From positions 4,215,001 through 4,279,000 of the forward strand of contig NZ_CP014616.1 of the NCBI RefSeq assembly GCF_001590685.1: a stretch of 64,000 bases of DNA. Reading direction: 5' to 3'. Positions within the stretch are counted from its first letter, which is position 1; every line of letters begins with the position of its first letter. Of this stretch, positions 8,940-17,101 are shown piece after piece. The notes below the pieces were generated by a model, which saw nothing but the letters and a program-made list of their open reading frames with translations, was not told the origin of the DNA and ran no database searches. Position numbers and translations under genes: made by a program. Source of the DNA: Sporosarcina psychrophila (GTDB lineage: Bacteria > Bacillota > Bacilli > Bacillales_A > Planococcaceae).

Positions 8940-8998
8940 GTATTTGGTAGGCATGTTTCATTCCAGCTGCGCATATGATTCCCCAAGGGGGTTGTGCC

Positions 8999-9418
8999 GT
9001 GGCAGTAATAAAGTACACGGATGCTGAACTGGATCTACTTGCACGGTTAATGCGCGCTGAAGCAGAAGGCGATGGCCAATTAGGCATGCTTTTAGTCGGT
9101 AATGTCGGAGTGAATCGCGTACGTTCCGGATGTCTCGATTTCAATGATATACGAAGTTTGCAAGATATGGTTTTCCAAAGTCCAGGAGGCTTCGAGGCTA
9201 CGACGAAACCGTATTTTTATCAGCGTGCTCGCGAACTGGATCGAAATCTAGCAAGGCGCGTTGTCAACGGCGAACGTTTCACTCCGGGAGAACGATCATT
9301 ATGGTTTTTCATGCCAACAGGAGATTGCCCGGCACAGTGGTATAACCAATGGAACACAGGTAGATTCAAGTCACACTGTTTCTTTTCCCCAACGGTTCAA
9401 GACTGCCCTAACCTGTAA
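8999..9418 (+). CDS. cwlJ: Spore cortex-lytic cell wall hydrolase CwlJ
   Basis: 139-residue hydrolase-2 (SleB/CwlJ) domain protein with no signal peptide, like CwlJ, which sits in the coat and degrades cortex during germination. Glu21 in RLMRAEAEGDGQ matches the conserved catalytic glutamate of SleB-type enzymes; GNVGVNRV and the C-terminal CFFSP fit the family. I chose GTG 8999 (SD AAGGGGG, 7 nt spacer) over ATG 8975. It is followed 24 bp later by gerQ, whose product is required for CwlJ localisation in Bacillus, so this is a two-gene germination operon. Confidence 0.92.
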   Translation: MAVIKYTDAELDLLARLMRAEAEGDGQLGMLLVGNVGVNRVRSGCLDFNDIRSLQDMVFQSPGGFEATTKPYFYQRARELDRNLARRVVNGERFTPGERSLWFFMPTGDCPAQWYNQWNTGRFKSHCFFSPTVQDCPNL

Positions 9419-9442
9419 CTCAAAAGAAGAAAGGATGAAGAA

Positions 9443-9793
9443 ATGGTCCAATACTATTGGAATCCGCCCTATCAAAATCAGCATGTCACACCGCCGCAAG
9501 TAACGCTTCCAGCTGGAGGTAGGCCACCCGGACCCCCCGGACGTGAACAGTCATACATCGAAAATATTTTACGATTAAACAGAGGCGAACCTGGAACTTT
9601 CCATTTTTCATTCGAACATGCACTGGACTCTGGTAAAAATACGAAAACCGTACGTGGTACCGTAGAGGCTGCTGGACGTGACCATGTTATCTTAAGTGAT
9701 TCGACAACAGGACATCGTTTTCTATTTCCAATGATTTATTTTGATTATGCTGAATTTGATAATGAAGTGAAGTATTTTCCACAACAGCCCTGA
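9443..9793 (+). CDS. gerQ: Spore coat protein GerQ, short form
   Basis: 116-residue GerQ. The C-terminal two thirds (REQSYIENILRLNRG, VEAAGRDHVILSD, then the YFDYAEFDNEV stretch) is well conserved. The B. subtilis protein is about 180 residues and carries N-terminal lysines that are cross-linked by transglutaminase. Here the N-terminus is only about 35 residues, rich in Pro, Gln and Tyr, and has no lysine. ATG 9443 has SD AAAGGA. Works with CwlJ upstream in germination. The next gene is convergent and shares a bidirectional terminator. Confidence 0.92.
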   Translation: MVQYYWNPPYQNQHVTPPQVTLPAGGRPPGPPGREQSYIENILRLNRGEPGTFHFSFEHALDSGKNTKTVRGTVEAAGRDHVILSDSTTGHRFLFPMIYFDYAEFDNEVKYFPQQP

Positions 9794-9797
9794 ATTT

Positions 9798-9846
9798 AAA
9801 AAATCTTCCGCGAGCCTCGTATAGGGCCTCGCGGAAGATTTTTTTA
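9798..9846. terminator. Bidirectional terminator between gerQ and ywdK
   Basis: Perfect 17 bp stem AAAAAATCTTCCGCGAG with its complement, T-runs on both strands. Confidence 0.92.
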
Positions 9847-10224
9847 GTTTGAAAATTTAATAGCTGCAACAATCAGCATGATCCAGCCTGCGATGAATGC
9901 AACGCCACCGATTGGTGTGATAGCACCGAGTATGCCGATTCCCGTGAGGCTCAGTACATACAGACTACCAGAGAAAATGATGATACCCGCGAGGATCAAA
10001 TAACCTGCCCAGCTTAGCTGTGTGACTGGTCCAAAAAGCGATGGACTCATAAGAATTCCGATTGCAAGCAAAGCGAGTGCGTGAAACATTTGATACTGTA
10101 CAGCGGTTTCCCAAATTGCTAAATAATGTTCGGATAGTTTCTCTTTTAAAGCGTGAGCGCCGAATGCACCAAAGGCGACGGCGATGGCTGCGTTAACAGC
10201 CCCTGCAATAATGAAAAATGGCAT
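9844..10224 (-). CDS. ywdK: DUF423 membrane protein YwdK
   Basis: 126 residues with four hydrophobic segments (about 5-25, 45-62, 70-90, 100-120), matching DUF423 small integral membrane proteins. [12 protein letters not shown] after the first segment is the family hallmark. Function unknown. ATG with SD TAGGAG. Its stop codon falls in the terminator shared with gerQ. B. subtilis has the same gerQ-ywdK neighbourhood. Confidence 0.88.
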   Translation of the reverse strand: MPFFIIAGAVNAAIAVAFGAFGAHALKEKLSEHYLAIWETAVQYQMFHALALLAIGILMSPSLFGPVTQLSWAGYLILAGIIIFSGSLYVLSLTGIGILGAITPIGGVAFIAGWIMLIVAAIKFSN

Positions 10225-10280
10225 ATAAGCTCCTACTTTCTTATTATGATTTCAATATATCAGCATTTGCGAATCGTCTA

Positions 10281-10544
10281 TCAAAAATCAAATAGCGAGC
10301 CGCCGTTTGCATCCTCTTCTTCAAGCAGTTTACCTTCCAACGATGTGGTTGACTGCACAGCGCTAGTGGTTGTAAGCATTTTAGGAACAATTTTCTCTTC
10401 ACGCTTACTTTGCCCACCGAGTGCAACTTCGCAAAGTGATCTGACGGCGGAAAACGCTTCCCGCATCGTACTTTCATCATTGGCGCGCCTCGCAACACTT
10501 AGTTGCCGCTCCATTTCAGAGATAATCCGGTCGTATGGTATCAC
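10281..10544 (-). CDS. ywdI: YwdI family protein
   Basis: 87-residue soluble, mostly helical protein beginning IPYDRIISEMERQL, recognised as YwdI. Function unknown. The GTG start (10544) overlaps the TGA stop of the preceding 58-residue gene as GTGA, which explains the distant SD (AGGGGA, about 10 nt) and indicates translational coupling. Last gene of the run DUF4230-ung-small Cys protein-ywdI. Confidence 0.82.
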   Translation of the reverse strand: MIPYDRIISEMERQLSVARRANDESTMREAFSAVRSLCEVALGGQSKREEKIVPKMLTTTSAVQSTTSLEGKLLEEEDANGGSLFDF

Positions 10545-10717
10545 TGTTTAGTGTCCCCTTTCTTCTGTTCAAATTGCAAACAGTCCATGCCAGACGATCT
10601 CCTCACGACGACCGATGGCATTTCTCGCGTTTTAAAACCATATGCTTTGCAGCCACGTGGATTTCGCTGATCCCATGTTATGAAGAAATGTTGGCATTGA
10701 AAACAATTCACTGCCAC
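10541..10717 (-). CDS. 58-residue CxxC protein between ung and ywdI
   Basis: Short gene beginning MAVNCFQCQHFFITWD. It carries CFQC, then GCKAYGFKTREMPS and a fourth cysteine in GMDCLQFE, so it may bind one zinc through four cysteines (residues 5, 8, 23 and 46). GTG start 10717 with SD AGGTGG six bases upstream; a second GTG two codons later is less well placed. Its TGA overlaps the ywdI GTG. I do not know a function. Position inside an ung operon suggests a link to DNA repair, which is inference only. Confidence 0.8.
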   Translation of the reverse strand: MAVNCFQCQHFFITWDQRNPRGCKAYGFKTREMPSVVVRRSSGMDCLQFEQKKGDTKQ

Positions 10718-10766
10718 AATGCTCCACCTCTTTTCTCTCTCAACTTTAGCACTATCACCGTTCTAC

Positions 10767-11453
10767 TTACAGCACGCCGCCTATTCGGCACCAGTCAATC
10801 GGCGTCTCATTCCACGATTCAAGCAACTGATTGGTCTTCGAATACGGACGGCTACCGATGAAACCGCGACTCGCGCTTAACGGGCTTGGATGAACCGATT
10901 CGATGATTGCGTGTCGCGATACATCAATGAGTTTCTTCTTTTCTTGCGCAGGACGGCCCCATAAGACGAAGACGATTGGATTTTCTCGCTCCGACAAACG
11001 CCGGATTACTTCATCCGTAAACGTCTCCCACCCTTGTTTGCGATGCGAATGCGCTTGTCCATCCCTTACAGTAAGTACGGTATTTAACATGAGTACGCCT
11101 TGTTGCGCCCACCCCGTCAATGTCCCGCCCTCTGGCAACGGACAATCGATATCAGTTGCGAGTTCCTTGAACATATTGCGAAGACTAGGCGGTATTTTGA
11201 CGCCAGGTTTCACGGAAAAGCTTAATCCATGTGCTTGTCCAGGTCCATGATACGGATCTTGTCCTAATATAACGACCTTTACCTCATTAAAAGGAGTCAA
11301 CTTAAATGCAGTCCACAAATCATCCATCTGTGGATGAATCATTTCTTCCTCATATTCCTTCTTCAGGAATTCACGCAGCTTACTATAGTAGGGTTTCTCG
11401 AATTCATCATCCAAGACTTCATCCCAATCGTTACCGAAAAGTTCCTTATGCAC
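10767..11453 (-). CDS. ung: Uracil-DNA glycosylase
   Basis: 228-residue family 1 UDG that excises uracil from DNA at the start of base-excision repair. Catalytic Asp66 is in GQDPYHGPGQAHGLSF; the C-terminal HPSPLSASRGF supplies the catalytic His and minor-groove loop. GTG start: an in-frame TGA two codons upstream (the DUF4230 stop) rules out earlier starts, and SD AAGGAG is 12 nt away. Second gene of the operon with the DUF4230 protein, six bases downstream of its stop. Confidence 0.96.
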   Translation of the reverse strand: MHKELFGNDWDEVLDDEFEKPYYSKLREFLKKEYEEEMIHPQMDDLWTAFKLTPFNEVKVVILGQDPYHGPGQAHGLSFSVKPGVKIPPSLRNMFKELATDIDCPLPEGGTLTGWAQQGVLMLNTVLTVRDGQAHSHRKQGWETFTDEVIRRLSERENPIVFVLWGRPAQEKKKLIDVSRHAIIESVHPSPLSASRGFIGSRPYSKTNQLLESWNETPIDWCRIGGVL

Positions 11454-11459
11454 AACCCA

Positions 11460-12206
11460 TCACTGCTCCTTGAATTCAATCGTCACATCGTACCCCGCAA
11501 ATGAAAACATTTCTTTTAGTGTTTTCTCGGCATTCTGCTGCGCCGTTAGCAAGACACCTTGTCCTGTGGCTTCTTCCAATATAAGCACTTTTGCTTCAGC
11601 GGCAAGTTCATAGGCCTCTTCAATATTCGCTTTTTCTCGGAAGACTCCTTCGTAGGAATACACTTCAACCTTATCAAAATAAATTTCTGCTCCTCCTAAA
11701 AAGGTAGCAGGCGGCAAAGTAAGTTTTGCTGTTTTTTTCTTTTCATCGACAACGACATCTTTTTCCGTAAGGCCGGACATGTCGACACCAGCTTTCACTG
11801 ATCCCGGAATAACAACCAACAACTGCCGTTTCGTTCCTGGTAAATTGAGTCCGATGCTTTGTCCAAACAATGTATTATCTTGTCGTTCAATGATAACCTT
11901 GGTATAAGCTTCAGCAGTTGCGAGTTCGTTCAAGTCTTGGATTTGTTCAAGGAATGCGCCTTTTTGTTCTGTAAATGTGCTCCCTTGTTTTAAAATGAAG
12001 AATGTTGCAAACGGCAAAGCGACAATCAACAGTAAAATTAGAAGGGCAATTGCGATGAACGACTTTTTCCATACCGAAAAAAACACTTTCCCGACACGCC
12101 AAAATCCGTGCGGACGGTCTTCTACTTCTTCTACCGTCACTGCAGTTTGTTCTTTGGAAGCTTTTAATTCTTTCATTAGTTGTTCGATTTTCTTGTCATC
12201 CGCCAC
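11460..12206 (-). CDS. DUF4230 domain membrane-anchored protein
   Basis: 248 residues: a charged cytoplasmic N-terminus (MADDKKIEQLMKELK), one membrane segment (about 58-80, rich in Leu and Ile) and a C-terminal DUF4230-type domain (PGSVKAGVDMSGL, LPPATFLGGAEIYFDKVEV). Function unknown. I place the start at GTG 12206, with SD AGAGGG and a 6 nt spacer; the frame stays open farther upstream but that part lies over the divergent gene at 12319. Heads the operon with ung. Confidence 0.78.
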   Translation of the reverse strand: MADDKKIEQLMKELKASKEQTAVTVEEVEDRPHGFWRVGKVFFSVWKKSFIAIALLILLLIVALPFATFFILKQGSTFTEQKGAFLEQIQDLNELATAEAYTKVIIERQDNTLFGQSIGLNLPGTKRQLLVVIPGSVKAGVDMSGLTEKDVVVDEKKKTAKLTLPPATFLGGAEIYFDKVEVYSYEGVFREKANIEEAYELAAEAKVLILEEATGQGVLLTAQQNAEKTLKEMFSFAGYDVTIEFKEQ

Positions 12207-12318
12207 TTCATCCCTCTTTTCCTCTTTTTCCGACACTATCATATACGTTAACATTATAGGAAAGTTCCCTTTCAAACAACTAGAAAGACATGGTACGATT
12301 GTATGGGAGGGATGCGAC

Positions 12319-12585
12319 ATGGCTGATATGCAATTACGCGACAAAATGAAAAAAGTTTCTGAAGCCGCGAAACATGGTAATCGCGTGCCAGAACGTTCTA
12401 AAAACGCTGGACTCGTCGTTTTCCTTATTTTTATAGGGTGTGGAATTATCGTCATGTTTGCTCTTGCAATCGGGCTTATGATAAGCAAACACTTTATCGG
12501 TGCTGCTGTGATTTGTAGTATTGCGGCACTGCTCACATACTCCGTTTTCAAAATGATGAAAGCTGATAACATCGGACAATTGTAA
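12319..12585 (+). CDS. Small two-segment membrane protein
   Basis: 88 residues: a basic soluble N-terminus (MADMQLRDKMKKVSEAAK) and two adjacent hydrophobic segments (about 30-52 and 58-75). It may belong to the DUF5325/YlaF-like small membrane proteins, but I am not sure. ATG 12319 has SD GGGAGGG with a 7 nt spacer; the longer open frame upstream overlaps the divergent DUF4230 gene and has no start signal. Confidence 0.7.
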   Translation: MADMQLRDKMKKVSEAAKHGNRVPERSKNAGLVVFLIFIGCGIIVMFALAIGLMISKHFIGAAVICSIAALLTYSVFKMMKADNIGQL

Positions 12586-12645
12586 TTTCCGATTTTTTTG
12601 ATAAGATTAAGTTAGAATTTATCCAAAAAAGGAGACAGACCAATT

Positions 12646-13479
12646 ATGACGCTTAAAAAGACTTTAACAATCGCAGGATCCGATACATCAGGCGGCGCAG
12701 GGATTGCTGCGGACTTAAAAACATTCCAAGAGCACGGTACATATGGAATGACGGCAATTACGGTCATCGTGACAATGGATCCAGACAATAATTGGTCACA
12801 CGGCGTTTACTCATTGCCAGTCAACGTTTTGAAATCGCAAATCAAAACTGCACTTTCAACAGGAATCGATGCCATTAAAACTGGCATGCTTAGCACAGAA
12901 GAAATCATCAAAATTGCAGGAAACGCGATTTCAGAATCAGGCCTCAGTCATGTAGTCATCGACCCAGTTATGGTTTGTAAGGGTGAAGACGAAGTGTTGA
13001 ATCCTGGAACAGTGGACGCAATGGTTGAGTTCCTTCTTCCAAAAGCAGAAATTGTAACACCGAACTTGTTCGAAGCAGGACAACTTGCTGGCACAAAAAC
13101 ACCGAAAACGATTGAAGATATGAAAGCAGTTGCAGAAAAAATCCATTCACTAGGCGCTCGCAATGTTGTCATCAAAGGCGGCAAACAGCTTGACCACGAT
13201 AAAGCCGTGGATCTGTTCTTTGACGGCCAAACGTTCACTCTTCTTGAAGCGGAAAAAACAGCGACAACTTACAATCACGGCGCAGGCTGTACCTTTGCCG
13301 CAGCAATCACAGCCAACCTAGCAAATGGTCTAGATGTAAAGGAATCTGTATTTGAGGCCAAAAAATTTGTCACAGCAGCCATTGCAAACGGCTGGAAACT
13401 GAACGAATACGTCGGACCTGTTATGCACGGAGCGAAAAACCGTTTCGGCGCACCTGAAATCACAACGACTGAAATTTAA
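12646..13479 (+). CDS. pdxK: Pyridoxal/HMP kinase of the ThiD-like PdxK type
   Basis: 277-residue ribokinase-fold kinase that phosphorylates pyridoxine/pyridoxal and hydroxymethylpyrimidine, feeding PLP or thiamine synthesis. AGSDTSGGAGI binds substrate, VVIKGGK and HGAGCTFAAA form the ATP/anion-hole region. Cys111 (in VCKGEDE) and Cys215 (in HGAGC, where typical ribokinases have Asp) match the two cysteines of the dual-cysteine pyridoxal kinases described in S. aureus and B. subtilis. SD AAAAGGAGA. Terminator at 13498, then a 21 bp repeat array. Confidence 0.9.
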   Translation: MTLKKTLTIAGSDTSGGAGIAADLKTFQEHGTYGMTAITVIVTMDPDNNWSHGVYSLPVNVLKSQIKTALSTGIDAIKTGMLSTEEIIKIAGNAISESGLSHVVIDPVMVCKGEDEVLNPGTVDAMVEFLLPKAEIVTPNLFEAGQLAGTKTPKTIEDMKAVAEKIHSLGARNVVIKGGKQLDHDKAVDLFFDGQTFTLLEAEKTATTYNHGAGCTFAAAITANLANGLDVKESVFEAKKFVTAAIANGWKLNEYVGPVMHGAKNRFGAPEITTTEI

Positions 13480-13497
13480 TAACATTATTTCAATTAA

Positions 13498-13531
13498 AAG
13501 ACCAAGAGCTGTTGTCTCTTGGCCTTTTTTT
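13498..13531 (+). terminator. Terminator after pdxK
   Basis: Stem CCAAGAG / CTCTTGG, loop CTGTTGT, then T7. Confidence 0.85.
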
Positions 13532-13540
13532 GTTCTGTTC

Positions 13541-13745
13541 GTTGGACGCTTTCTGTAGATGGTTGGACACCTCGAGGAGTTTGTTGGACGCTCCACAGAT
13601 TTCGTTGGAAGCTTTACGATTTGTTGGACACTTCCAATGAATGGTTGGACACTTCTACAAATCTGTTGGACACCTCGAGGAGTTTGTTGGACACTCCACC
13701 AATTTCGTCGGAAACTCCTTGATTCGTCGAACGCTCTCTACGTCA
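13541..13745 (+). repeat. Tandem 21 bp repeat array, core GTTGGACAC
   Basis: Ten units start at 13541, 13562, 13583, 13604, 13623, 13644, 13665, 13686, 13707 and 13726: seven steps of exactly 21 bp and two of 19 bp. Unit about GTTGGACACTYCNNNNAWTT. Units 2 and 7 share the identical tail CTCGAGGAGTTT, pointing to block duplication. The array follows the pdxK terminator T-run by about 10 bp and fills most of the gap before yojF. Confidence 0.92.
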
Positions 13746-13823
13746 AGACCCATGAATCGCATTCAACAGCCCCTTTCTATATACTAAAGAGAAGAACGTT
13801 TACAGTTTTAAGGAGGGCTATTC

Positions 13824-14174
13824 ATGGAATTAGTAAAACCAGATCATTTACAGGAACTCATAACTTCTTTTGTTAATAAAGATGTGTACATCCATCTTGA
13901 AACAACGAACGGCTCATATGCTACCCACTTCAATGAAAGTGTTTTCAACGCTGGAGCATTCATTCGCAATATCGTTATCAAATTCGAACTCGGTAAAGTG
14001 GCTGGCGATTCGCCTCACCGCATCGGATTAAAACTGCCATCTGGCTGGATTTATGCGCAAGGCATCACTCATTATAAACTCGACGAACACGGGCGTTTGC
14101 TTATGGCGGGACTCGATGCAGAAGGAAAACTTGCAGTCGCACTTGAAATCAGCGAAACACCATTCACATATTAA
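13824..14174 (+). CDS. yojF: YojF family protein (DUF1806)
   Basis: 116-residue YojF. It starts 19 bp before bshB2 in the same operon, the arrangement found in B. subtilis (yojF-yojG). Soluble, no signal peptide; conserved features include KLPSGWIYAQGITHY. Function is unknown, and the constant pairing with BshB2 suggests a role in bacillithiol metabolism. SD AAGGAGGG before ATG 13824. Confidence 0.9.
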   Translation: MELVKPDHLQELITSFVNKDVYIHLETTNGSYATHFNESVFNAGAFIRNIVIKFELGKVAGDSPHRIGLKLPSGWIYAQGITHYKLDEHGRLLMAGLDAEGKLAVALEISETPFTY

Positions 14175-14193
14175 TTAAGGAGGCAATTTTTTA

Positions 14194-14877
14194 ATGATTA
14201 AAAAAGAACGTCATGTACTTGTCGTATTCCCCCACCCAGACGATGAAGCATTCGGTGTATCCGGTACCATTTCTTCTTACAGAGATATCGGCGTGCCTGT
14301 TACGTACGCTTGCTTAACATTAGGTGAAATGGGACGTAACCTTGGCAATCCACCATTTGCAAATCGCGAAACATTGCCTCAAATTCGCAAAGAAGAATTG
14401 AAAAAAGCGTGTGAAGCAATGGGACTCGATGATTTACGTATGATGGGATTCCGTGATAAAACAATCGAATTCGAAGATGATGAAAAAATGGTTAAACTAA
14501 TTGCAGATTTAATCGAAGAAACGAATCCTTCACTCGTCATCACATTCTATCCCGGACTTGCCGTTCATCCCGATCACGACGCTACTGCGCGTGCAGTTGT
14601 GCGTGCAGTCCGAAGAATGCCAGAAACAGAACGTCCTACACTTCATACACTCGCCTTTGCGAATAATACCGTTGAAGTCCTCGGCGAGCCCGATGTCATT
14701 CACGATATTTCAGCAAATGCAGATAAAAAAATCGCAACACTCAAAGCTCATGCATCCCAAACCGTTTGGATGATGAAAGACATGGAGATAAAATGGAAAG
14801 CGCAGGACCCAGATGCACTTAAATGGCTTAACTTTGAGCGTTTTTATACCTATCAGTGGGATAAAGACTTCGAATAA
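14194..14877 (+). CDS. bshB2: Bacillithiol biosynthesis deacetylase BshB2
   Basis: 227-residue PIG-L/LmbE-type zinc deacetylase. Zn ligands are visible in PHPDDEAFG (His14, Asp17) and HPDHDA (His125, His128). BshB2 removes acetate from GlcNAc-malate to give GlcN-malate, the second step of bacillithiol synthesis, overlapping BshB1 in function. SD AAGGAGG before ATG 14194. Follows yojF; terminator at 14917. Confidence 0.93.
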   Translation: MIKKERHVLVVFPHPDDEAFGVSGTISSYRDIGVPVTYACLTLGEMGRNLGNPPFANRETLPQIRKEELKKACEAMGLDDLRMMGFRDKTIEFEDDEKMVKLIADLIEETNPSLVITFYPGLAVHPDHDATARAVVRAVRRMPETERPTLHTLAFANNTVEVLGEPDVIHDISANADKKIATLKAHASQTVWMMKDMEIKWKAQDPDALKWLNFERFYTYQWDKDFE

Positions 14878-14916
14878 GAGGATAATAAATGCTTCTCTTC
14901 AGGAATATTCATATAG

Positions 14917-14958
14917 AAAGAGACTACGAAATCACCTTGATTTTATAGTCTCTTTTTT
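14917..14958 (+). terminator. Terminator after bshB2
   Basis: Stem AAAGAGACTA / TAGTCTCTTT with T6 tail. Confidence 0.85.
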
Positions 14959-15158
14959 CATGTATTTTTATTAACTAATCAAACTATTTATACCGTAGAA
15001 CAAAATTCGTTACTATATGATAGCTACAAGGTTTTCCGAAATCAATAGACTGAAAAGTTATAATAGTATATACTTTATTCATTAAGATATAAAACAATAT
15101 AATGTGTATAATTATTCACCATATACATGTTATACTGTTACAAAAAGGGGAATATAAA

Positions 15159-16511
15159 ATGAAAAAATTTGCTTTATCCACATGGTTCTATTTTCTAGTT
15201 CCATCAATTCTCGGTATTCTTTTGTTCATGATCCCGATGAAGTATGCCGGGGACTGGAAAATACCAATTGCCATATTTGCCGATTTACTATCAGGGGCGA
15301 TTGCTCCGGTTATGCCATGGGTTGCTACAATTACTTTAATTATTGCTGCACTTGGTTCTGTGATATTTTTAGTTATTCCAAAGGACAAAGTTCAGCCTTC
15401 GTTTATAACAAATTTATTCAATGTATCGCTCTTTTGGACAATCGTCCGAATTATAGGTGCTATTTTAGCGGTACTTACCTTGCTTCAATTAGGTCCAGAA
15501 GCTATTTGGAGTGAAAATACGGGCGCACTACTGCTAAGTGAAACCGGTCTCGTTACATTCCTGTTTACAATCTTTTTATTCGCAGGAATTCTCTTACCAC
15601 TTCTTCTAAATTTCGGTTTACTTGAGTTTTTTGGAACGATGATGGTAAAAGTCATGCGCCCTCTATTTAAAATACCAGGCCGTTCTTCCATCGATGCACT
15701 GACATCATGGGTTGGGGATGGAACAATTGGTGTTTTGTTAACAAGTAAGCAGTACGAAGAAGGTTTTTATACAAAGAAAGAAGCAGCCATTATTGGAACA
15801 ACTTTCTCTGTTGTATCGATTACATTTTCTATCGTAATTATTGAAAAGGTTGGTCTTGGGGCTTATTTTTTACCATTCTATGGTACGGTCGTTTTAACTG
15901 GTTTAATCCTTGCATTTATTATGCCGCGGATTTATCCTCTTTCCAGAAAAAAAGATGAATACATAGACGGTAGACCATTTACGGGTGAAGAAGAAAAATC
16001 ACCAGAAGGATACAGTGCATTTTCACACGGACTTGAAAATGCATTAACAAAAGCGAATAACAGTCGTTCATTGGTTAAAACTTTTTCAGAAGGCGTGAAA
16101 AATATTCTTGATATGTGGATTGGTGTTATTCCAGTCGTTATGGCTTTCGGAACAATTGCATTGATTCTTGCAGAGTATACAAGTGTCTTCACGATTTTAG
16201 GGAAACCGTTCGAACCGATTCTGTCCATCCTTGGTATCCCCGAGGCGGCAGATGCAGCGCAACTTATGGTCGTCGGATTCACGGACATGTTCCTACCTGT
16301 AATCCTTGCGGATGGCCTGATTACATCTGAGTTGACATTGTTTGTTGTTGCCACTGTTTCAGTAACACAACTCATTTTCATGGCGGAAGTTGGGGGACTT
16401 CTGCTAGGCTCAAAAATTCCGGTAAACTTTTTCGAACTTGTTGCCATTTTCCTTTTGCGCACAATCATTTCATTACCGATTATCGCAGGAGTAGCACATC
16501 TTTTATTTTAA
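15159..16511 (+). CDS. YjiH-type membrane protein with nucleoside-recognition (gate) domains
   Basis: 450-residue polytopic membrane protein with about 10-11 hydrophobic segments. Glycine-rich SSIDALTSWVGDGTIGVLLT (about residues 180-200) and the later stretch VVGFTDMFLPVILADG are two gate-like motifs of the Nucleoside-recognition/YjiH family. Transport role and substrate are unknown. I chose ATG 15159 (SD AAAAGGGGA); an in-frame ATG at 15102 lacks an SD. Two AT-rich -10-like hexamers and an inverted repeat (GTATAA...TTATAC) sit just upstream. It is followed by a terminator and then repeat array 2. Confidence 0.82.
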   Translation: MKKFALSTWFYFLVPSILGILLFMIPMKYAGDWKIPIAIFADLLSGAIAPVMPWVATITLIIAALGSVIFLVIPKDKVQPSFITNLFNVSLFWTIVRIIGAILAVLTLLQLGPEAIWSENTGALLLSETGLVTFLFTIFLFAGILLPLLLNFGLLEFFGTMMVKVMRPLFKIPGRSSIDALTSWVGDGTIGVLLTSKQYEEGFYTKKEAAIIGTTFSVVSITFSIVIIEKVGLGAYFLPFYGTVVLTGLILAFIMPRIYPLSRKKDEYIDGRPFTGEEEKSPEGYSAFSHGLENALTKANNSRSLVKTFSEGVKNILDMWIGVIPVVMAFGTIALILAEYTSVFTILGKPFEPILSILGIPEAADAAQLMVVGFTDMFLPVILADGLITSELTLFVVATVSVTQLIFMAEVGGLLLGSKIPVNFFELVAIFLLRTIISLPIIAGVAHLLF

Positions 16512-16520
16512 TGAAACATG

Positions 16521-16552
16521 AAGACCTTGCAGATCAGTGCAAGGTCTTTTTT
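16521..16552 (+). terminator. Terminator after the YjiH-type gene
   Basis: Stem AAGACCTTGCA / TGCAAGGTCTT, loop GATCAG, T6 tail. Repeat array 2 begins within 8 bases. Confidence 0.9.
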
Positions 16553-16559
16553 GTGGGTG

Positions 16560-17043
16560 GTTATGATTGGTTCTACGTGGGATATGATCGGGTGGTGTGG
16601 GATGTGATCGGTTGGCGTAGGTTATGATCGGTTCGCGTGGGGTATGATCGGTTCGCGAGGGATATGATCGGGTGGCGTAGGTTATGATCGGTTCACGTGG
16701 GTTATGATCGGGTGGCGTAGCTTATGATCGGTCGACGTGGGATATGATCGGTTCGCGTAGCTTATGATCGGTCGACGTGGGATATGATCGGGTGGCGTAG
16801 CTTATGATCGGTCGACGTGGGATATGATCGGTTAGCGTAGCTTATGATCGGTCGACGTGGGATATGATCGGTTCGCGTAGCTTATGATCGGTTCACGTGG
16901 GATATGATCAGTTCGAAGTAGGTTATGATCGGTTCGCGTAGCTTATGATTGGTTCGACGTAGCTTATGATCGGTCGACGTAGGATATGATCGGTTAGCAT
17001 GGGATTTGATCGATTGGCATAGGAAATGATCGGTTCGATAAGG
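16560..17043 (+). repeat. Tandem 20-21 bp repeat array 2, core TATGATCGG
   Basis: About 24 units of TATGATCGGTTCGCGTRGGA type, nearly all 20 bp. Between about 16700 and 16880 a 40 bp higher-order repeat is clear: a TCGACGTGGGA unit followed by a variable unit ending CGTAGCT, repeated four times. Edge units degrade (TTTGATCGATTGGC, AATGATCGGTTCGATAAGG). Same family and orientation as array 1; it lies 3' of the YjiH-type gene, here beyond its terminator, and ends before the bidirectional terminator of tdh. No gene in this stretch. Confidence 0.95.
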
Positions 17044-17063
17044 AAGTGCCATCTTTCATTCCA

Positions 17064-17101
17064 AAATAAAAGCCGCGGAAAATTTTCCGCGGCTTTTATT
17101 T
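17064..17101. terminator. Bidirectional terminator after tdh
   Basis: Perfect palindrome AAAAGCCGCGGAAAA and its complement with A/T runs on both sides; it abuts the tdh stop. Confidence 0.92.

Noticed and set aside
8951..8979. Sigma-E-like promoter (GCATGTT, 14 bp, CATATGAT) before cwlJ
   Set aside because: Sequence fits, but the start would fall at about 8986, inside the Shine-Dalgarno sequence at 8985-8991.
14891..14950. 19-codon open frame after bshB2 with a possible SD (AGAGG)
   Set aside because: It runs through the bshB2 terminator stem and has no recognisable composition; likely chance.
15000..15158. Riboswitch in the leader of the YjiH-type gene
   Set aside because: AT-rich with several -10-like hexamers but no conserved aptamer fold that I can recognise and no terminator hairpin before the start.
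16560..17043. CRISPR array
   Set aside because: Units are contiguous and degenerate, with no constant repeat plus unique spacers, and no cas genes nearby.
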